Positions 10,774 to 23,271 of a stretch of 64,000 bases of DNA are shown piece by piece (position 1 is the stretch's first letter; each line of letters begins with the position of its first letter). The notes below the pieces were generated by a model that saw only the letters and a program-made list of their open reading frames with translations, ran no database searches and was not told the DNA's origin. Location of the stretch: NCBI GenBank assembly GCA_018343915.1, contig JABRWF010000001.1:3968001-4032000 (forward strand), written 5' to 3'. Both the position numbers and the translations under genes were made by a program. This stretch comes from Agroathelia rolfsii. Lineage: Eukaryota > Basidiomycota > Agaricomycetes > Amylocorticiales > Amylocorticiaceae.

Positions 10774-12754
10774 TCATTCCGAGGTGTAGTATACACCAAT
10801 CGGACAAGGTTTCCAGCCACCGGCAGAGCCACCCGACACTGCTACGCCTGAGAGCAAGCGCCATCCAGGTGCGGGCTCCGTTACACTGCTTTCCTGTCCA
10901 TCATGGCCGTCGTGGCTGTGACCATTCTCTGGCCCATTAAGCGGTGCATCAGGCATGAATTGCTCTTGTGATGGCGCTGAAGGCAAGGTGGCCATTGGCG
11001 ATGATAACGGAGCTTGGTCCAGGGCAAGCAGAGTTTTCAGACGGGCATTCATGACGGACATGTCTTCAGCCGTCCAGACCTGAATATGTATTATTGTTAA
11101 TTATCCTGGAACGGATGACAACAAAAAGGAGAAAGGAGGAAATTATGAGAATGATAAAGTACCTTTGAAGGAATAAGGACACCGGGCGTGAAAGCTAGGG
11201 ATGCGCAAGCCTGTGAGATGGCAGCGTCATCTGAAGCTAGGGCATGCAATAAAGATGAAGCTCTGTAAATTGGAGAAAGAACCAGTTGAACAGCTGTTCT
11301 TCCTTCCTAGTGATAAAACAGATGGAGGAGAATACATACGCTTTCCTGTCTCTATCCCTACCGACGGGGGCCTGCAGCCCATTTCCGGGGGCAAGGGAGA
11401 TCAATAACTCCGTCGCTATGCGCCTCCGTGTCTCATCCCCGTCCACAATGGCAGCAGGACCGGAGAGATAGTTTTCTAATATCCAATATACCCAACGTGC
11501 AAGACAGGAATCATGGGACGGATCGGTGTCCAGAGTTTCTGAGGCCCCCTCTGGAACATATAAGAGGAAAGCGACAATACGCCGAGCAAGAACGATGGGG
11601 AACATGTCATGGTCCGCACTAACTTGCTCTAAAAGCGGTGTCCAGAGTGCCACAGCTGCTTTAGGCGGGGCAAATGAATCCGTGGGGAATATCCGTTTTC
11701 TGTTATATGTCCCCACAAATATCAAGGTTAGCAAAATGACGGAATAAAAAAAACTTGGTGTAGATGAAGTAATCACTTTTTTGATAGGGGTGAAAGACCA
11801 CCTTTCTCGAGCAATGCATCACACAGACCCTCTAGAGCATAATTTTCCCGTGCATCTTGATCAATGCCGCCCGAAACAGTGTCCCAGCTGAGGACACCGC
11901 CGCCGTCACCACCGGCATGGACCATACCCTCGGCAAGCCAACCTTCGACATCACGCAGTGCTGCTGCAATGTCATCCTTGAGTTGTTTTAATTGAGTTGT
12001 ATCGCGTAGCGTAAGCTTGACGAGTGTTTTATACCGCTTGAGGATGGGGGAAAGAGTCGGCAGCGATGGGGGTGGGCGGAGAGTCGCTGTGGATGTTGAG
12101 GTCGAAGAGGGGTTGATGGTAGGCATAAAATAATTGTGAAGAAGCCATGTCATGCTCTTTGTGAATGGAGAGCAATATTAGTCAGTTCATTATGAGCAAA
12201 AGAAAGTGTAAAATGTATAAACCTCGTTGGCGGCCTGGCGGAGCAGCTCCAAACTAGGCAAGTCCTCGTGCGTTGCGGCATGTCGAAGCTCCACCAACCA
12301 GAGAGGCAAACCCAGCTGTGTAGCAATAGACGCTATTGAACGGGCATATGCTCCGAACTGGAGAGGATCAACGAGACCGTTGACTAACCGAATGATTGCG
12401 GATGCATAGGCCTGCCTCAGCACTAAAGAAGATACGAGGAGAGGTTGTTTTGTTGATGATGAGGGTAATGAGGGTGACCATTGAGAATCTTGCAAGATAG
12501 CGATCAAAAGTGACAAGGTAGATTCAAGCGCATGCGGAAGGAATGTAATAGCACGCCATGCAGATATCTATCTGGCAAAATCAAGAAAATTTGTGTCACT
12601 CTCCAAGTATGCATATAAAAAGCTGATCGAGTGCACGGACGCGTTGTGCAGCGAGCAATCTAGATTCATTATCGGACTCATCGGAGTATATCCAGGAGCA
12701 TACTTGATCTAGTTCGGCTAGCGAAGCCCAGGGAACACGCTTTGGCAGCCTCAT
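10774..12754 (-). CDS. LAS1: Las1-family pre-rRNA endonuclease
   Basis: Las1 is the HEPN nuclease that, with Grc3 polynucleotide kinase, cleaves ITS2 during 60S ribosome maturation in the nucleus. About six exons. The ATG at 12754 gives MRLPKRVPW then LAELDQVCSWIY, the conserved Las1 N-terminus. Exon 2 encodes SAWRAITFLPHALESTL, LRQAYASAIIRLVNGLVDP and GAYARSIASIA. The HEPN catalytic motif RHxxTH is present in ELRHAATHEDLPS (about 12263-12300), followed by WLLHNYFMPT. The middle is less conserved. The last exon ends GGWKPCPIGVY, the typical Las1 C-terminal tail, with stop at 10774-10776. All hallmark pieces are present, so the gene should be functional. Confidence 0.93.
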
Positions 12755-13370
12755 TCTCGTAGATTGCCAGGGCAGGAAAACATTGACCGCAGTCGCAAAC
12801 GATGTCTGTGGCGCATAAATTTTCAGCCACAGCGGAAGCAAACATCCTCAGCTCTGACTCCGAGTCGACCGTCTTGAATTCATCGGTCACACGATCAAGC
12901 CAGAAAGTTTACACTAACCCGGGACGAAAGAAATGGTTGATGTAATTGAAAAAACATATCATTAACTCGGATGCGATACTGCAGACATATGTGTTAGTGT
13001 GAACAACTGCAGTCATTCCACAGTAATACCTAAACAATTCAGACAAATCCTCGCGACTCTTCCGAAGTCCTTACTCTATCATGTAGAAATCTTACGTTAT
13101 GGTGATAAAATGTTGGCAAGGCACACTGTGATAAATGACGACTCGCATAAATAAAAGTCGTTCATTGGAGTGGTGCATCTGGAATGAGAAGCACGTGCCA
13201 GTGACGTCGTCGTTTAACCACCCCTACGTCATGAGTGTATATGAACATTGCCCCAAGCTGGTATTTATACGAGTGGGTGTGCGGTCATCACTGAACACAT
13301 ACACATTCCACGTCCCCCAAGAAATTCTCAAATCACCAGATCCTATTATCTCTTTCATATTCCAATAATC
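12755..13370. other. divergent promoter region of LAS1 and the mitochondrial LEA-like gene
   Basis: No further gene seen. A short frame on the minus strand upstream of the LAS1 start (12678-12890) is in another frame and not supported. A TATA-like element lies near the plus-strand gene and is listed separately. Confidence 0.45.
13262..13270 (+). promoter_or_regulatory. TATA-like element of the LEA-like gene
   Basis: TATTTATA-type sequence about 100 nt upstream of the ATG at 13371. The spacing suits a fungal TATA promoter with a short leader. No other evidence. Confidence 0.4.
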
Positions 13371-13879
13371 ATGTCCATGATCCGCGCTGCTGTTGCATCT
13401 TCCTCCCGCGCTATCTATGGCGCGCGCGCAATCCACTCCACCCCAGCTGCTTACAAGACAGTGACGGAGAAGGTTTCTGAAGTCGCTAGCTCTGTTAGTT
13501 TTTACCGGCATGCCTACTATTCATAATATACTAACATTGCAAACTCTGTAGGTTAACAAAAAGGTTGGAGAAGGCCTCGCTTCTGCTATTGAGACTGGTG
13601 AACAGGTCACGGAAAAGACGAAGGAGACAGTGGGTGAGTCAATTAATATTATCCTTGCTCCAGTAACTTGGTACTGACATTTTTCTCATATTAGGGTCTG
13701 CATCTCAGGACGCATCAAAGAAAGCCAACGAGACCGCTGAACTCGCCGGCCAAAAAGGAAACCAGGTAATGCTTGATACAGCTTTCCTTCCACGAACCAT
13801 ATTCTTAATTGTGCTGTTTTAGGCTGCTGCTGGTGCACGAAAGGCTACTGAGGACTTCAAAAATGAGGTCAAGAAGTAA
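13371..13879 (+). CDS. small mitochondrial LEA-like protein
   Basis: Four exons encoding about 110 aa. The N-terminus (MSMIRAAVASSSRAIYGARA, then IHST) is Arg/Ser/Ala-rich without acids, a typical mitochondrial presequence. The rest is hydrophilic and repetitive in Lys, Glu, Ala and Thr (KVGEGLASAIETGEQVTEKT; SQDASKKANETAELAGQKGN; GARKATEDFKNEVKK). This is a pattern of amphipathic helix repeats as in group-3 LEA or stress-linked mitochondrial proteins. A role in protecting the matrix or membranes under stress is inferred from composition only. Introns are about 50-60 nt and in good GT-AG context; stop TAA at 13877-13879. Confidence 0.82.
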
Positions 13880-15121
13880 ATCTGCGTTTTCGCTGTGACT
13901 TTGGAAGAAGGACCATATAATTGCCTACGATCCACATTTGTATTATAGCACTACAATAACATAATTCTTATTACAATACCTCCGGAACGCGTGAAAGCGA
14001 GTGTCAGCCTGATCTGTGATTCTGTGTCGGCAACCTAAAAAGGCGATGCAACAAGTCACAGTTTAATCAATTTCTAATTCTTGATGGATTAGGAACTTGT
14101 CAAGATTTTTGAGCGTTATTAAGACGGTAATGTGATGTCCAGTTACTATGCTCACTGGTTTGCGCAGGAGCTGTGGGCTGCGTTCCTGGTTATACCTGCG
14201 TCTATTTAGCCAGGCCAGAATTTGCACGGTGTGAAACGGATATAGTCCACCACGGACACTGCCCATGGGGACCACTGCACCGCAACGGTAATTTACACGA
14301 GAGGCTTCATCTTGCTGCAGTATTGAACAAGACTGCCGAGCAGGTTATATTCACTGTAGATTTAGAATTGGCTGAGAGATCTTGGAGGTCATTTGAAGAA
14401 ACCCGCAAAGATAGCGATAAATAAGTTGTCTATGTCTATACCTGTCTCTATCAGGGATCATGGTCATGAAGTCACTGTGATGGGTATATTAGCACCCAAG
14501 TCTGCACCTCGTGGACCTCATATCACTGTGTAATGTGCTCAAGGCCATATGAACAACTAGATCGAAATGACACCAACACGGAGGCAGATTTGCTTCTCGA
14601 AAATCTTGGTGAAGAGCCAGCTAATGTGAGCTAAGAACCAAATGCGGATGTGAATGAGCCAATGTATAAGCATTTCAAGTCGAGTGGGATTGTGATCTAG
14701 TCTGGATGATAGTGGAAGCAGAGATCGTCGGGCTACAGCCGGCCGCCGCGTCAACGGATAAGAGGCGGTTGCCGTTTCGGCGCATTCATTCGCACAGCCC
14801 AAACAATCAAACCGGATCAAGCCGATGTCTCACCGAATGCTGCGGCAACGGCACATGACAAGACAACTACAGGACAGTGTTTCTGACAAACCGAAGCTGG
14901 CGCGGCTTATCCAATGAGGCGCCACAGCCCCTAAGATTTTATATAAGTGCCGTACCCCATGCTCTCTGTAATTTCGTCATAAGCAACCCTCGAACTCCCC
15001 TCAAATTACTACCCCTTGTTACTTAGGAGGCTTAGAAGAAGCTCGGAACCCGATTTAAGCATGGGTATGCTACATACCTATCTTGTACCATCTTTTCCAT
15101 CTATTAACGTCTCTCCCCACC
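13880..15121. other. intergenic, 1.2 kb
   Basis: Short open frames at 14173-14424 (+) and 14557-14820 (-) have no family features and no supporting splice structure. The distal 200 bp is the promoter and leader of the gene at 15122. Confidence 0.4.
14938..14946 (+). promoter_or_regulatory. TATA box of the PPxY membrane-protein gene
   Basis: TTATATAAG about 180 nt upstream of the ATG at 15122, followed by a pyrimidine- and A-rich leader. A close match to the TATAWAW consensus. Confidence 0.5.
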
Positions 15122-15746
15122 ATGGCAGTTTCCAGTTCGTTCACCCTCGGCTCCCGCGCTACTCTGCTTCTTTTTGTTCTTGCAAAATCCAAAGGCGCCA
15201 GAGCCTCTTGTCATACCGATATTTATGGCTTTGAGCATTGTACATCAGTTGGATCCACGCTCATAGGTATCATAATCGGAAGTGAGTCTTCCGTCGTTAT
15301 CTATTCTGACCTGAGCTTGCCACTCAAGGAGGTGACTATCAGTATTGTGCTTTTTCATTATTCTCGGTGTTCTTGGTGGCTTCCGTCGAAGAAATCGGAA
15401 TCAACAAAATCTTGCAGAGATAGGGCGCATGCAGGCCAGTGGCAATAATGGAAACTCCTATTCGCCTCCTGCTGGACCCCCACCACCTGCTGCATACCCC
15501 CAACCCGACTATATACCACCATACACGCCTCCGATGTACAGTCCGGCGTATGAGCCGCCTAGTGGAACACCACCCACCCAGATCAAGTATGCGCCTCCAA
15601 GTGGTCCACCTCCGGACCACCCTGATTATCAGAAGGAACAACAAGGTTCGGCATTTCCTACTAGCGGCGGGCCTTCAATAGCACCATACAATCTCACGGA
15701 TCTACCACAATATCCCGCACCCACTTATAGCCAGAACAATGCTTAA
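15122..15746 (+). CDS. small single-pass membrane protein with Pro/Tyr-rich tail
   Basis: Two exons, about 185 aa. The chosen ATG (15122) lies in CACCATGGC context and opens a signal-like hydrophobic stretch; an upstream in-frame ATG at 15083 is possible. Exon 1 ends in STLIGIIIG and exon 2 continues ILCFFIILGVLGGFRRRNRN. This gives one membrane helix interrupted by the intron, followed by Arg. The cytosolic tail is Pro/Tyr/Gly-rich and contains a PPxY motif (PPMY, about 15528-15539), the docking site for WW domains of Rsp5/NEDD4-type ubiquitin ligases. A role as a ligase adaptor or trafficking protein is inference. No homologue recognised. Confidence 0.72.
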
Positions 15747-16624
15747 AATGCTACGAATTCATGGCTGTCTCTTCCTTCGTATCTATTGATAATGGGTACC
15801 TCTCGGACATCTTAATATTAGTCACACTGCCATCGCGTGGTGGAAAATTGTATTTATAGTGTATGTAGGCCCGTGATTCTACTTAGGTCAACTAGATTTC
15901 ATTGTAGTATATATAATGTTGGACAGCAATTAATTTTTTTTATTTAGGTTATGGTCCTTGACAACTACGGCTTGAATCTGGATTCCAGACAATGAGTCGC
16001 ATTAATGGCATGCACAAAATCGTATTGTGCCATAATCATGAGAAACTCGCGATTACATTTTCATGCAACAAGTAAAAATGAATATTTGATCCGTAAATAG
16101 GGCATCAGCTTCCGTCAACCCATCATCCGTACTCCTAGTGGGCGACCCCAATCAATACAGGTAGTTTTAGCCTCATTACAATCTCGGGCATTAGAGATAA
16201 CTCCCAACGACTTGGTGATTAAATATCTCTTTGGAGTGAGCATCCGTCCCGATAGAAGAACCAATCGCAGCACAAAAAGCAACAATTCTTCAATTATGTC
16301 AATGTGACGAGATCATACAGCCAAGGCTAGACCACTGTCCTATAACTACATTCAAGAAATTAATCCAAGACGTAAGTAAAACGAAACAAAGCAAATAATA
16401 AACATAAATATCAAAGAATTATCGGATCCACAAATGAGAAAGAAAGAACGAATTGTAGAGACTCTGTTGTAACAAGTACTTCCGTTATAGAGCGATTATT
16501 AACTGACTTCTGGGGCGGTTCGTAAATTGGACGGTTCTATGGAAGAGTAATGGTAATGCTTCATTCACGTCAGATAGAAGTAAATTGCAGCCAAGACTCT
16601 GAATGCGAGTACTCACATTCATCT
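15747..16624. other. no gene recognised
   Basis: Convergent 3' flanks of the PPxY gene (+) and the small secreted protein gene (-). AT-rich; only short frames. A possible 3'-UTR intron of the minus-strand gene lies at about 16530-16615. Confidence 0.4.
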
Positions 16625-16932
16625 TCAACGATAATTGTTGCCGATGAAAGCAGCTGGTCCATCTACAACTATGCCGTGAGTACCATGACTTGGGGTAGCG
16701 CTGTAGGTGCCGCTCGCTTGTGCAACGTGTCCATCGCATGACATGCTAATAGCAATCGTGTCTTTCGTGTTCGAGTCCTGTGTCGGAATTCATTAATTTG
16801 GGTGAAAGGGTTAGACTCAATCATACATACACGTTGCTGGTCAATTGAACTTTGGCCTCGTGGAGCGATAGGCAATCCGGCGCAGAGCGCAGAGAGTATG
16901 AAAAGAGTAGATGCGATGGTAATGAACCTCAT
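16625..16932 (-). CDS. small secreted protein
   Basis: Two exons, about 84 aa, function unknown. The ATG at 16932 starts a strong signal peptide (MRFITIASTLFILSALCAG), followed by LPIAPRGQSSIDQQR. A 70-nt intron (GTATGT to CACAG) joins to a second exon with TIAISMSCDGHVAQASGT, ending GPAAFIGNNYR and TGA (16625-16627). The unspliced frame gives a different tail that lacks any pattern. The mature part is Gly/Ser/Thr-rich with a single Cys, so it is not a disulfide-knot effector type. It could be a cell-wall or secreted peptide. Confidence 0.55.
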
Positions 16933-19900
16933 GTTAGCGTTATAGAACAATATGCTCGAGTAATTAATGAAGAGGGTGTGCGTGTGAGTGAGTGGATGGG
17001 TGTACAAGTCTCCTCAAAGCCAGACTATCTTCTTATACTAATTCGTACCCGCAGCATCCACGAATACATGATGTAGATGACACAATATAGCAAGACTCAA
17101 ACAATTCCTCGCCATTTGTGGACGCCAACGGGTCGTATAGATGCATTGATCACAAATTGATCCAAACTGGCCTGGTTCTTCAATGTGAAGGGAATTCCCC
17201 TACGTGTCAATGTTCTTGGCAGCCTACGCACCGCTCAGCTGTAATTATGACTCGAATTGCGGTCCCAATTCTAAGTACGCATCCAGTAAGTCACCAGCGT
17301 CTGCCGCAGTCAAAGAGCCGGATAGATTCCTGCGCACGGTGCCGGCCGTCTGCGCTGTCGGTTTGAGACAGCATAGAGCTGGGAGGATATTGTGACACAA
17401 CGTCGGTGAATCGCCGCGATTGAATCTTCACGACCTTACATTCCCAGTATACTGAGCCAAAGTCTCTGCAATCTAGTTTTGCAGAGCCTCGTTATAACTA
17501 GCTCCCGATCATTCATAAACTGATGGTTGATACGATGAAACTTAAGCCAGAAATTCAGAGAATAAGAGAAAAATGCAGGGAAGAAGTTCTTCAGCATTTG
17601 TATCCTCAGTTACAAGTATTATGGAAGTTTTATTTATTTATTTTACAGCCCGCATTACCATGAATCAGAACGCTATTAGCAGGATGTTTGCACAGCTCAA
17701 GTTGGCTATATCCGAGTTGAGTGGCATAAGTGAGGGAGCGGTCAGCATGCTCCGCAAGAGGCGCATCAGTGATGTTGATATGACAAGCAGTCCGTCGAAC
17801 GAGGTTATTTCAGCTTGCGCCTTGATGACCTGGGTTCTAGAGGAAAACGCTGATAGAACACAAGTACTTCCAGCAGCTCATTATTTAAGTCACTAGCACC
17901 ACCATTGCTGATACGACCATATTATTGTGTCCATGCTGCTGTCATGCCACTAGGTCAAAGTTACCAGCGGTCGAAAGCCATAACAGGTGTAGATGATGAT
18001 AGTACAGAAAGCGGTTCACGAGAACGGGCCCGGTGGCTCAAATTTCAAAAGTGGCGCGACTGGTGGCAATGAATTGAATACTATGTGCTGTAGTATCCAT
18101 TGATCGTATCATACTCATTTTCTCTTCATATTTCACGTCCATATGTGAGGTGCATCTTCCCCACGATTAGTGATGGTTTGCTGGAAGTTTCAACATATGC
18201 CGATACTTTACCGAATTTGATTTGTTATCGTTAAATTGCAATTGAAACTTGCCAGTGCAAGACCCCTACTAGTAGGCCTTGACATCATGATACTGGTACT
18301 GTGGAGTAACTTCAAGATTGGTGGAGTGTTGGGAAATAATTTCGTTAGTATGCATCTCTCGGACACTGGATCTAAAAAGGAAGACTCGGAGGGCCGGAAA
18401 GGGCCCAGGATCATAGTCACGGTTGACACTTCCAAACGGAGGATAGAAAATACACATGCATGGCGTCGACACTTGAGGCTTAAAATGTCTATAGCTGGTA
18501 ACCAAACTCGAATGTTCGGGTTAGTAGTAGAGCGCATATGTAGAAAGCAGCGCCAGCCTGAGGAATGTGATATATATTAATGTTCTGATTCTATACATTC
18601 AATGGTCTACCAGTATGAGTACTGAGCATAGTATTCCACCGAGTCCCAGAGGATATTTTGTGCGTTCTTGGCATTTACCAGGGCATGGTATACTAGTGAG
18701 TGAGAAAAAATGGGCGTTACAAACCCCAGCCCACTGGCAGCAAAGTTTTGATCATTCCGTGAATGGCATTATCACACATGTATGTAGCTTAACAATGAGT
18801 GGCACTGGGCGGGGTATTGCCCGCCCCATCTGATGAAGAAACAGCAAATACTGTTTTCATTTTGATACTTTAATGAATGGCCTGAGCCTGAATTTATAGC
18901 AGTCTAGATCTCACCAGTATCAGATAGCGGTTTCCGGAGACGAGAACACAAGGAAATTCTATACCGACGAGACGCAGCGATTCCACTTCATAATGGCAAA
19001 TTTATTGTGCCAGTGCCCCTTGAGACATCAACGCTATCATCGCAAGTCCGCTGGCACCAGGATATCACCTTCACACTCATCCGAGCACTGGTCTCGCCCA
19101 GCACATAATCATTTTGCAAAGCCCCATCAAAACCAGGGATTTTTCCAATCATACTCGCCGGTGCATTTTGATGGCCACAGTGATAAAGACTCAGACTCGA
19201 GAGAGATGTAACTTGAAATAGCCCTCTGGCAGTGTTAGAGAAATCAATCAAATTACAGATATAGAGCCATCACCGCGAGTAAACCTTATTCCATGAGATA
19301 GGTTGCTAGTGGCTCAAGTAATCAAGTCCTGTGCTGATAACTGGGTCAATGTTGCTAATGGCCAAGACCCCCAAAATATGTTTGGCACAATGTATACTAA
19401 TGCACCCTAGCAGGCGCATAGCTATAGTACAGACAATTATGAGATATCGACATCTGCTCGTTGCACTGATGGTCTAGATCCACCGGCGCACTCCATGCAG
19501 GATGGGAAAGCTGGGTTGCACAGCTTGCAGCTCGGTTTGCATATTAATACCAAGCCACAGTAACAAACCCAAAGCTTCGGCACTCCAGCCTACTCAAATA
19601 GGTCGACAACGACCTGACACACAGCCAACTTCGATGTAATCTCGAAGCCGTAGCATCTCATGTGATACCATCTCGTGTACTGACTGAATTTTCAAGGCTG
19701 CCTCTCCTGGACGGTTGGTCCTTATTAGGTTGAAGCAACTGCTACGCGCGATAACCTCGGAGCAAAGCGCATCTCATCCGGAAATCATCTATAATTAATT
19801 GCCCGTGGACAAGACTAGGTAGAAGGAAATTTATGGTAGAGAATAAACAAAAAGAAAAAACTCCCATGCGAAAAAAAATGAATATCTCTACTACCATTCC

Positions 19901-19992
19901 GCGTAGTAGGAGAAAAGATCTATCTAGATGCTCATCGGGCCAATGCAGAAGAAATAATCGAAGAAATGGTACAAGGACTACACAAATTTGGC
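16933..19992. other. 3-kb gene-poor stretch
   Basis: The best frame is 17573-17896 (+, 107 aa, with one hydrophobic segment near its start), but it has no recognised family and no homologue in this window. Frames at 17118-17395 and 18208-18580 on both strands look random. No repeat with clear borders, no tRNA. May contain worn transposon remnants I cannot recognise. Confidence 0.35.
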
Positions 19993-21767
19993 TCATGCAT
20001 GAGAAGCACGAGGGGTCATCTTGAGGACACAGCCATCCATCGGGAACAAGGTGGCGATGATTCTGTTAAGCAAAAGAGGAATCGGTCAGCATCAAGCCAT
20101 ATAACAGAACTAGGATAAATTGAAATCGTGACTCACTCAACCTCCTCGCTCGTCTCGGTTTTGATGTGTTCGAACTCCATCATCTCAATTGCGACAGCCA
20201 GCACAAGGGCGATGTTCATCTGTGCATATTCGAGACCAATACACTTGTGGGGCCCACTGCCGAACACGAGATAGTTCTGCGGGTTCTTGTTCGCACTGCC
20301 ATTGGGATCCAGCCAGCGCTCAGGTTGCAGATTGTCGGGTTCCGGGAAGACAACGGGGTCGTGCAAGGAGTTGTAGAAGGATGGAATGACCATGGAGCCG
20401 GATGGAACGGTATAATCATCCGAGATGGGGAACGGCTTGATCGTCTTATAAGGAACCATTGTGACGGGAGGCTTGACGCGCATGCTCTCCTTCACCATAG
20501 CACGTAGATAGGGCATTTGGTCCAGCGATTCAATGGTCACAGGGGCATCCATGTCTGGACCGCGCACAGCTACTTGTTCGGCCTTGACCTTGGCAAGAAT
20601 CTCGGGATGATCAGCCAAATGCTGGAAGCCGTAGATGAGACCAGAAGACATCGCATCCTGGCTAGCGAACAGGAAGGAGAAGACAACCATGGCCATTTCG
20701 CGGTCGCTGAAGTCCCTCCGGCCTTTATAGCTGGGATCAGCAAGAGCAACGTTCCACTCGTCCAACATGCATTCCGGCACACGACCAGCCTTCACGGCCT
20801 CCTTGCTGAGCCTCGAAGCCTCTTCAAGATGACGCATGGCCGCCTTGCGGGCTTGAATAGCACGATATACCTTTGTGCCAGGGATAGCCAAGGGGAAGTT
20901 GACCAATTCCAGAGCACGGGTGATATCCCAATACTTTTCACTAATTTCTTGAGAGCCCTCATCAGTGATGTGAGGTCCGCAGAAAACTCGAAGCGATGTA
21001 TCCATGTTCAAATTGCGCGCAATCATCATAATCTTCTGCTCGGTGGAACCGGTAGGAGAGGATTTAGCGGGTGCAAGCCATTTAGTAAGATGTTTTCGGG
21101 TGATAACATCCTGGATGCCGACATAAACGCTGAGACTCGGTGTCAGCAGAGTTTCACTTTTACGTAATTGGTAAATCGATACTTACCCAAGGGCCTTACG
21201 AGTGAAGAGGTTGTTGAGTACGCGACGGTATTCGACATGGGTTTTTCCTGTCAAGAAAACCCTAAAATAATATTTTTTTTACGTTGGTGCGTTGTCAAGA
21301 AGTCATGGAATTCCGAAACTGACCAGTTGTCTGGTTGCAAAATCTGCTTGGCCGAGTGAACCAAACATGGCTCAGCATGATTGGGAGAGTTCAAAATCCT
21401 TCGTGAGTATTCATTGGACGAAGCCATGACAATGAAACTGAGAGGTCCAGTTAGCTATCATTATTTCTTCAAGTCTAAGATGATCCACAAACATGTTGAA
21501 TACGCTCAAGGCACTGAGAGCACCCGAGTCCCATTGTTTTTTGTACCCCTGCATTGTAGGATGCAAAGAGTCTGCGAACTTCCCAATGATAGGAATGGTC
21601 CATGCGTCTCCAGGAAGATGCCTCTTCTTGTATCTGTACACTGACTGTTCGAGAAGAAGCAAGGTAAATGTAATAGCAGCTGTAGTAAAAAGCCAGCTCC
21701 CTGTAGAGGTAAGGGTATCAGACAGGGGCGCCACTGGCAGCGATGAGGAGGCGTTGTACGTCGCCAT
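19993..21767 (-). CDS. ERG5: sterol C-22 desaturase, cytochrome P450 CYP61
   Basis: Introduces the C-22(23) double bond in ergosterol synthesis, in the endoplasmic reticulum membrane. About five exons. The ATG at 21767 gives MATYNASSS and then a membrane anchor, followed by the conserved LEQSVYRYKKRHLPGDAWTI; a longer start at 21836 is open but unlike the family. Next come WDSGALSALSVFN, ASSNEYSRRILNSP, CLVHSAKQILQPDNW, and HVEYRRVLNNLFTRKALG. The I-helix region is in FSFLFASQDAMSSG, the ExxR motif in KESMR (about 20480), and the heme-binding loop is FGSGPHKCIGLEYAQ with the Cys ligand near 20246. The last exon ends IATLFPMDGCVLKMTPR and TGA at 19993. Every P450 signature is intact. No azole or sterol regulatory element was identified. 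Confidence 0.95.
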
Positions 21768-23271
21768 AACGAGAGTGGGTGTGGGGGGAAGTAAAGGAAT
21801 GTGTAAAACGACCAAAGGTGTTGGGTTCATAACCAATACAAAATCGAACGATTTATGGACAGTAAAATGACATAAGCAGCATTACTAGATCGGTATTATG
21901 TATCCGACAGCTGCTATTTGCTACCTCCAACGGAACCTGTTCTCGACTGCCACTGACGACAACCATAAACGACAACATAAATAATTGGACACTCATCTTA
22001 CTTTATGCAGAGAAATAAGATGCTACGTGTAATCAACTGCCGCCAGCATACAGAATGCCAGCCATTATACACTTGACTAATACCGCTAGCGAACTTCGGC
22101 ATACCAAGCTCTGAACATATCAACACTAGTGTGCCACGTGCCAATGAACAACTAGCTTATACATATGACTTATTATTTAGACTATGATCCTTTTGCTCAA
22201 ATGATTTTGGAGACGAAAACACCTTTCACTTCTATGGGAATACAAGTGCAATTAACAATGCATTCCTAATATGCCTCATGATGCATGATGGCTTGGTCGC
22301 AGACGCAGATAAAGCTTCGACAGCTTGTTTTGGAAGACACGACTAATAGTGCCGCCAAATTGCAAATTCTGACTACACAAGCCCTTTAGATATGTTTGGG
22401 ATCCCGACAGGGTGATTATTGTACTTTCTCTATTCCTAAATATTACTCGAGTTTCAATCCTGTACTGCGATTTGATCGCTCCGTTTCCTGGTCACTGTCT
22501 GACTCAAATCACTGGCATGTAAAGTGATCTAACCTATTTGTAATATTCTGTGCATCTACATGTACGCGATTTCCTACTAGTATGCATTAATGAATTGGGA
22601 TCTGAACATAATACTCTGTACTCAAGTGCGGGTTAGAATATGAGGGACATTAAGACTGCAGGAATGTATTGAATACAAAAGGGAGGAGACTGCACTATGA
22701 GGGTGAGGCATCTTGCCTGACACAAGATCTCATCGGATGGTGGGAGGTTGGCGACCCTACTTCAGGCTCCTAACGATGCAAAGCATAGGTTGAAAGTAGC
22801 ACATGTAATTAAATATATATTGCAGCTGAATACTCCAAGAAGTGTGGCAGGCAGCAAGGGCACAAGATGATCTCATGCAACAATATTATAATGGACCATA
22901 TCATTTACCGAGAAAAGCAATGCGGTAATAGCCAGAGTATTTAAAGTATAGAAATAACATGGAGGAGTGAGATCTCAATGGTGTTGATTTATGGTAGGTA
23001 CTGAGAAACTAGCTTCACCTAACGGTTTACTTGGATGAAGTGACATATCACTATCGCAGCAGTACTGGTATGTGGTGCATGATTCATGATGGCCCGTCGC
23101 AAGTGACCCGAGGCAGTATTTGCTTGGAGCACACTAGGCGACTGTGTATCATGATTGCTAGATCCTAGGGAGATGAAGAGCGTCCGATCTAAGTGAGCAT
23201 CAGGGAATGTCGGAATCTGCATGAGGGAGACTAGATGGAGAACAATCGCAGACAGGACGGACCATATATGG
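21768..23271. other. intergenic, 1.5 kb
   Basis: Promoter side of ERG5 followed by AT-rich sequence with many stops on both strands. No gene, RNA or bordered repeat recognised. Confidence 0.4.

Noticed and set aside
17573..17896. 107-aa plus-strand open frame as a gene.
   Set aside because: No splice context, no recognised domain, and length within chance for this region. Mentioned only in the intergenic entry.
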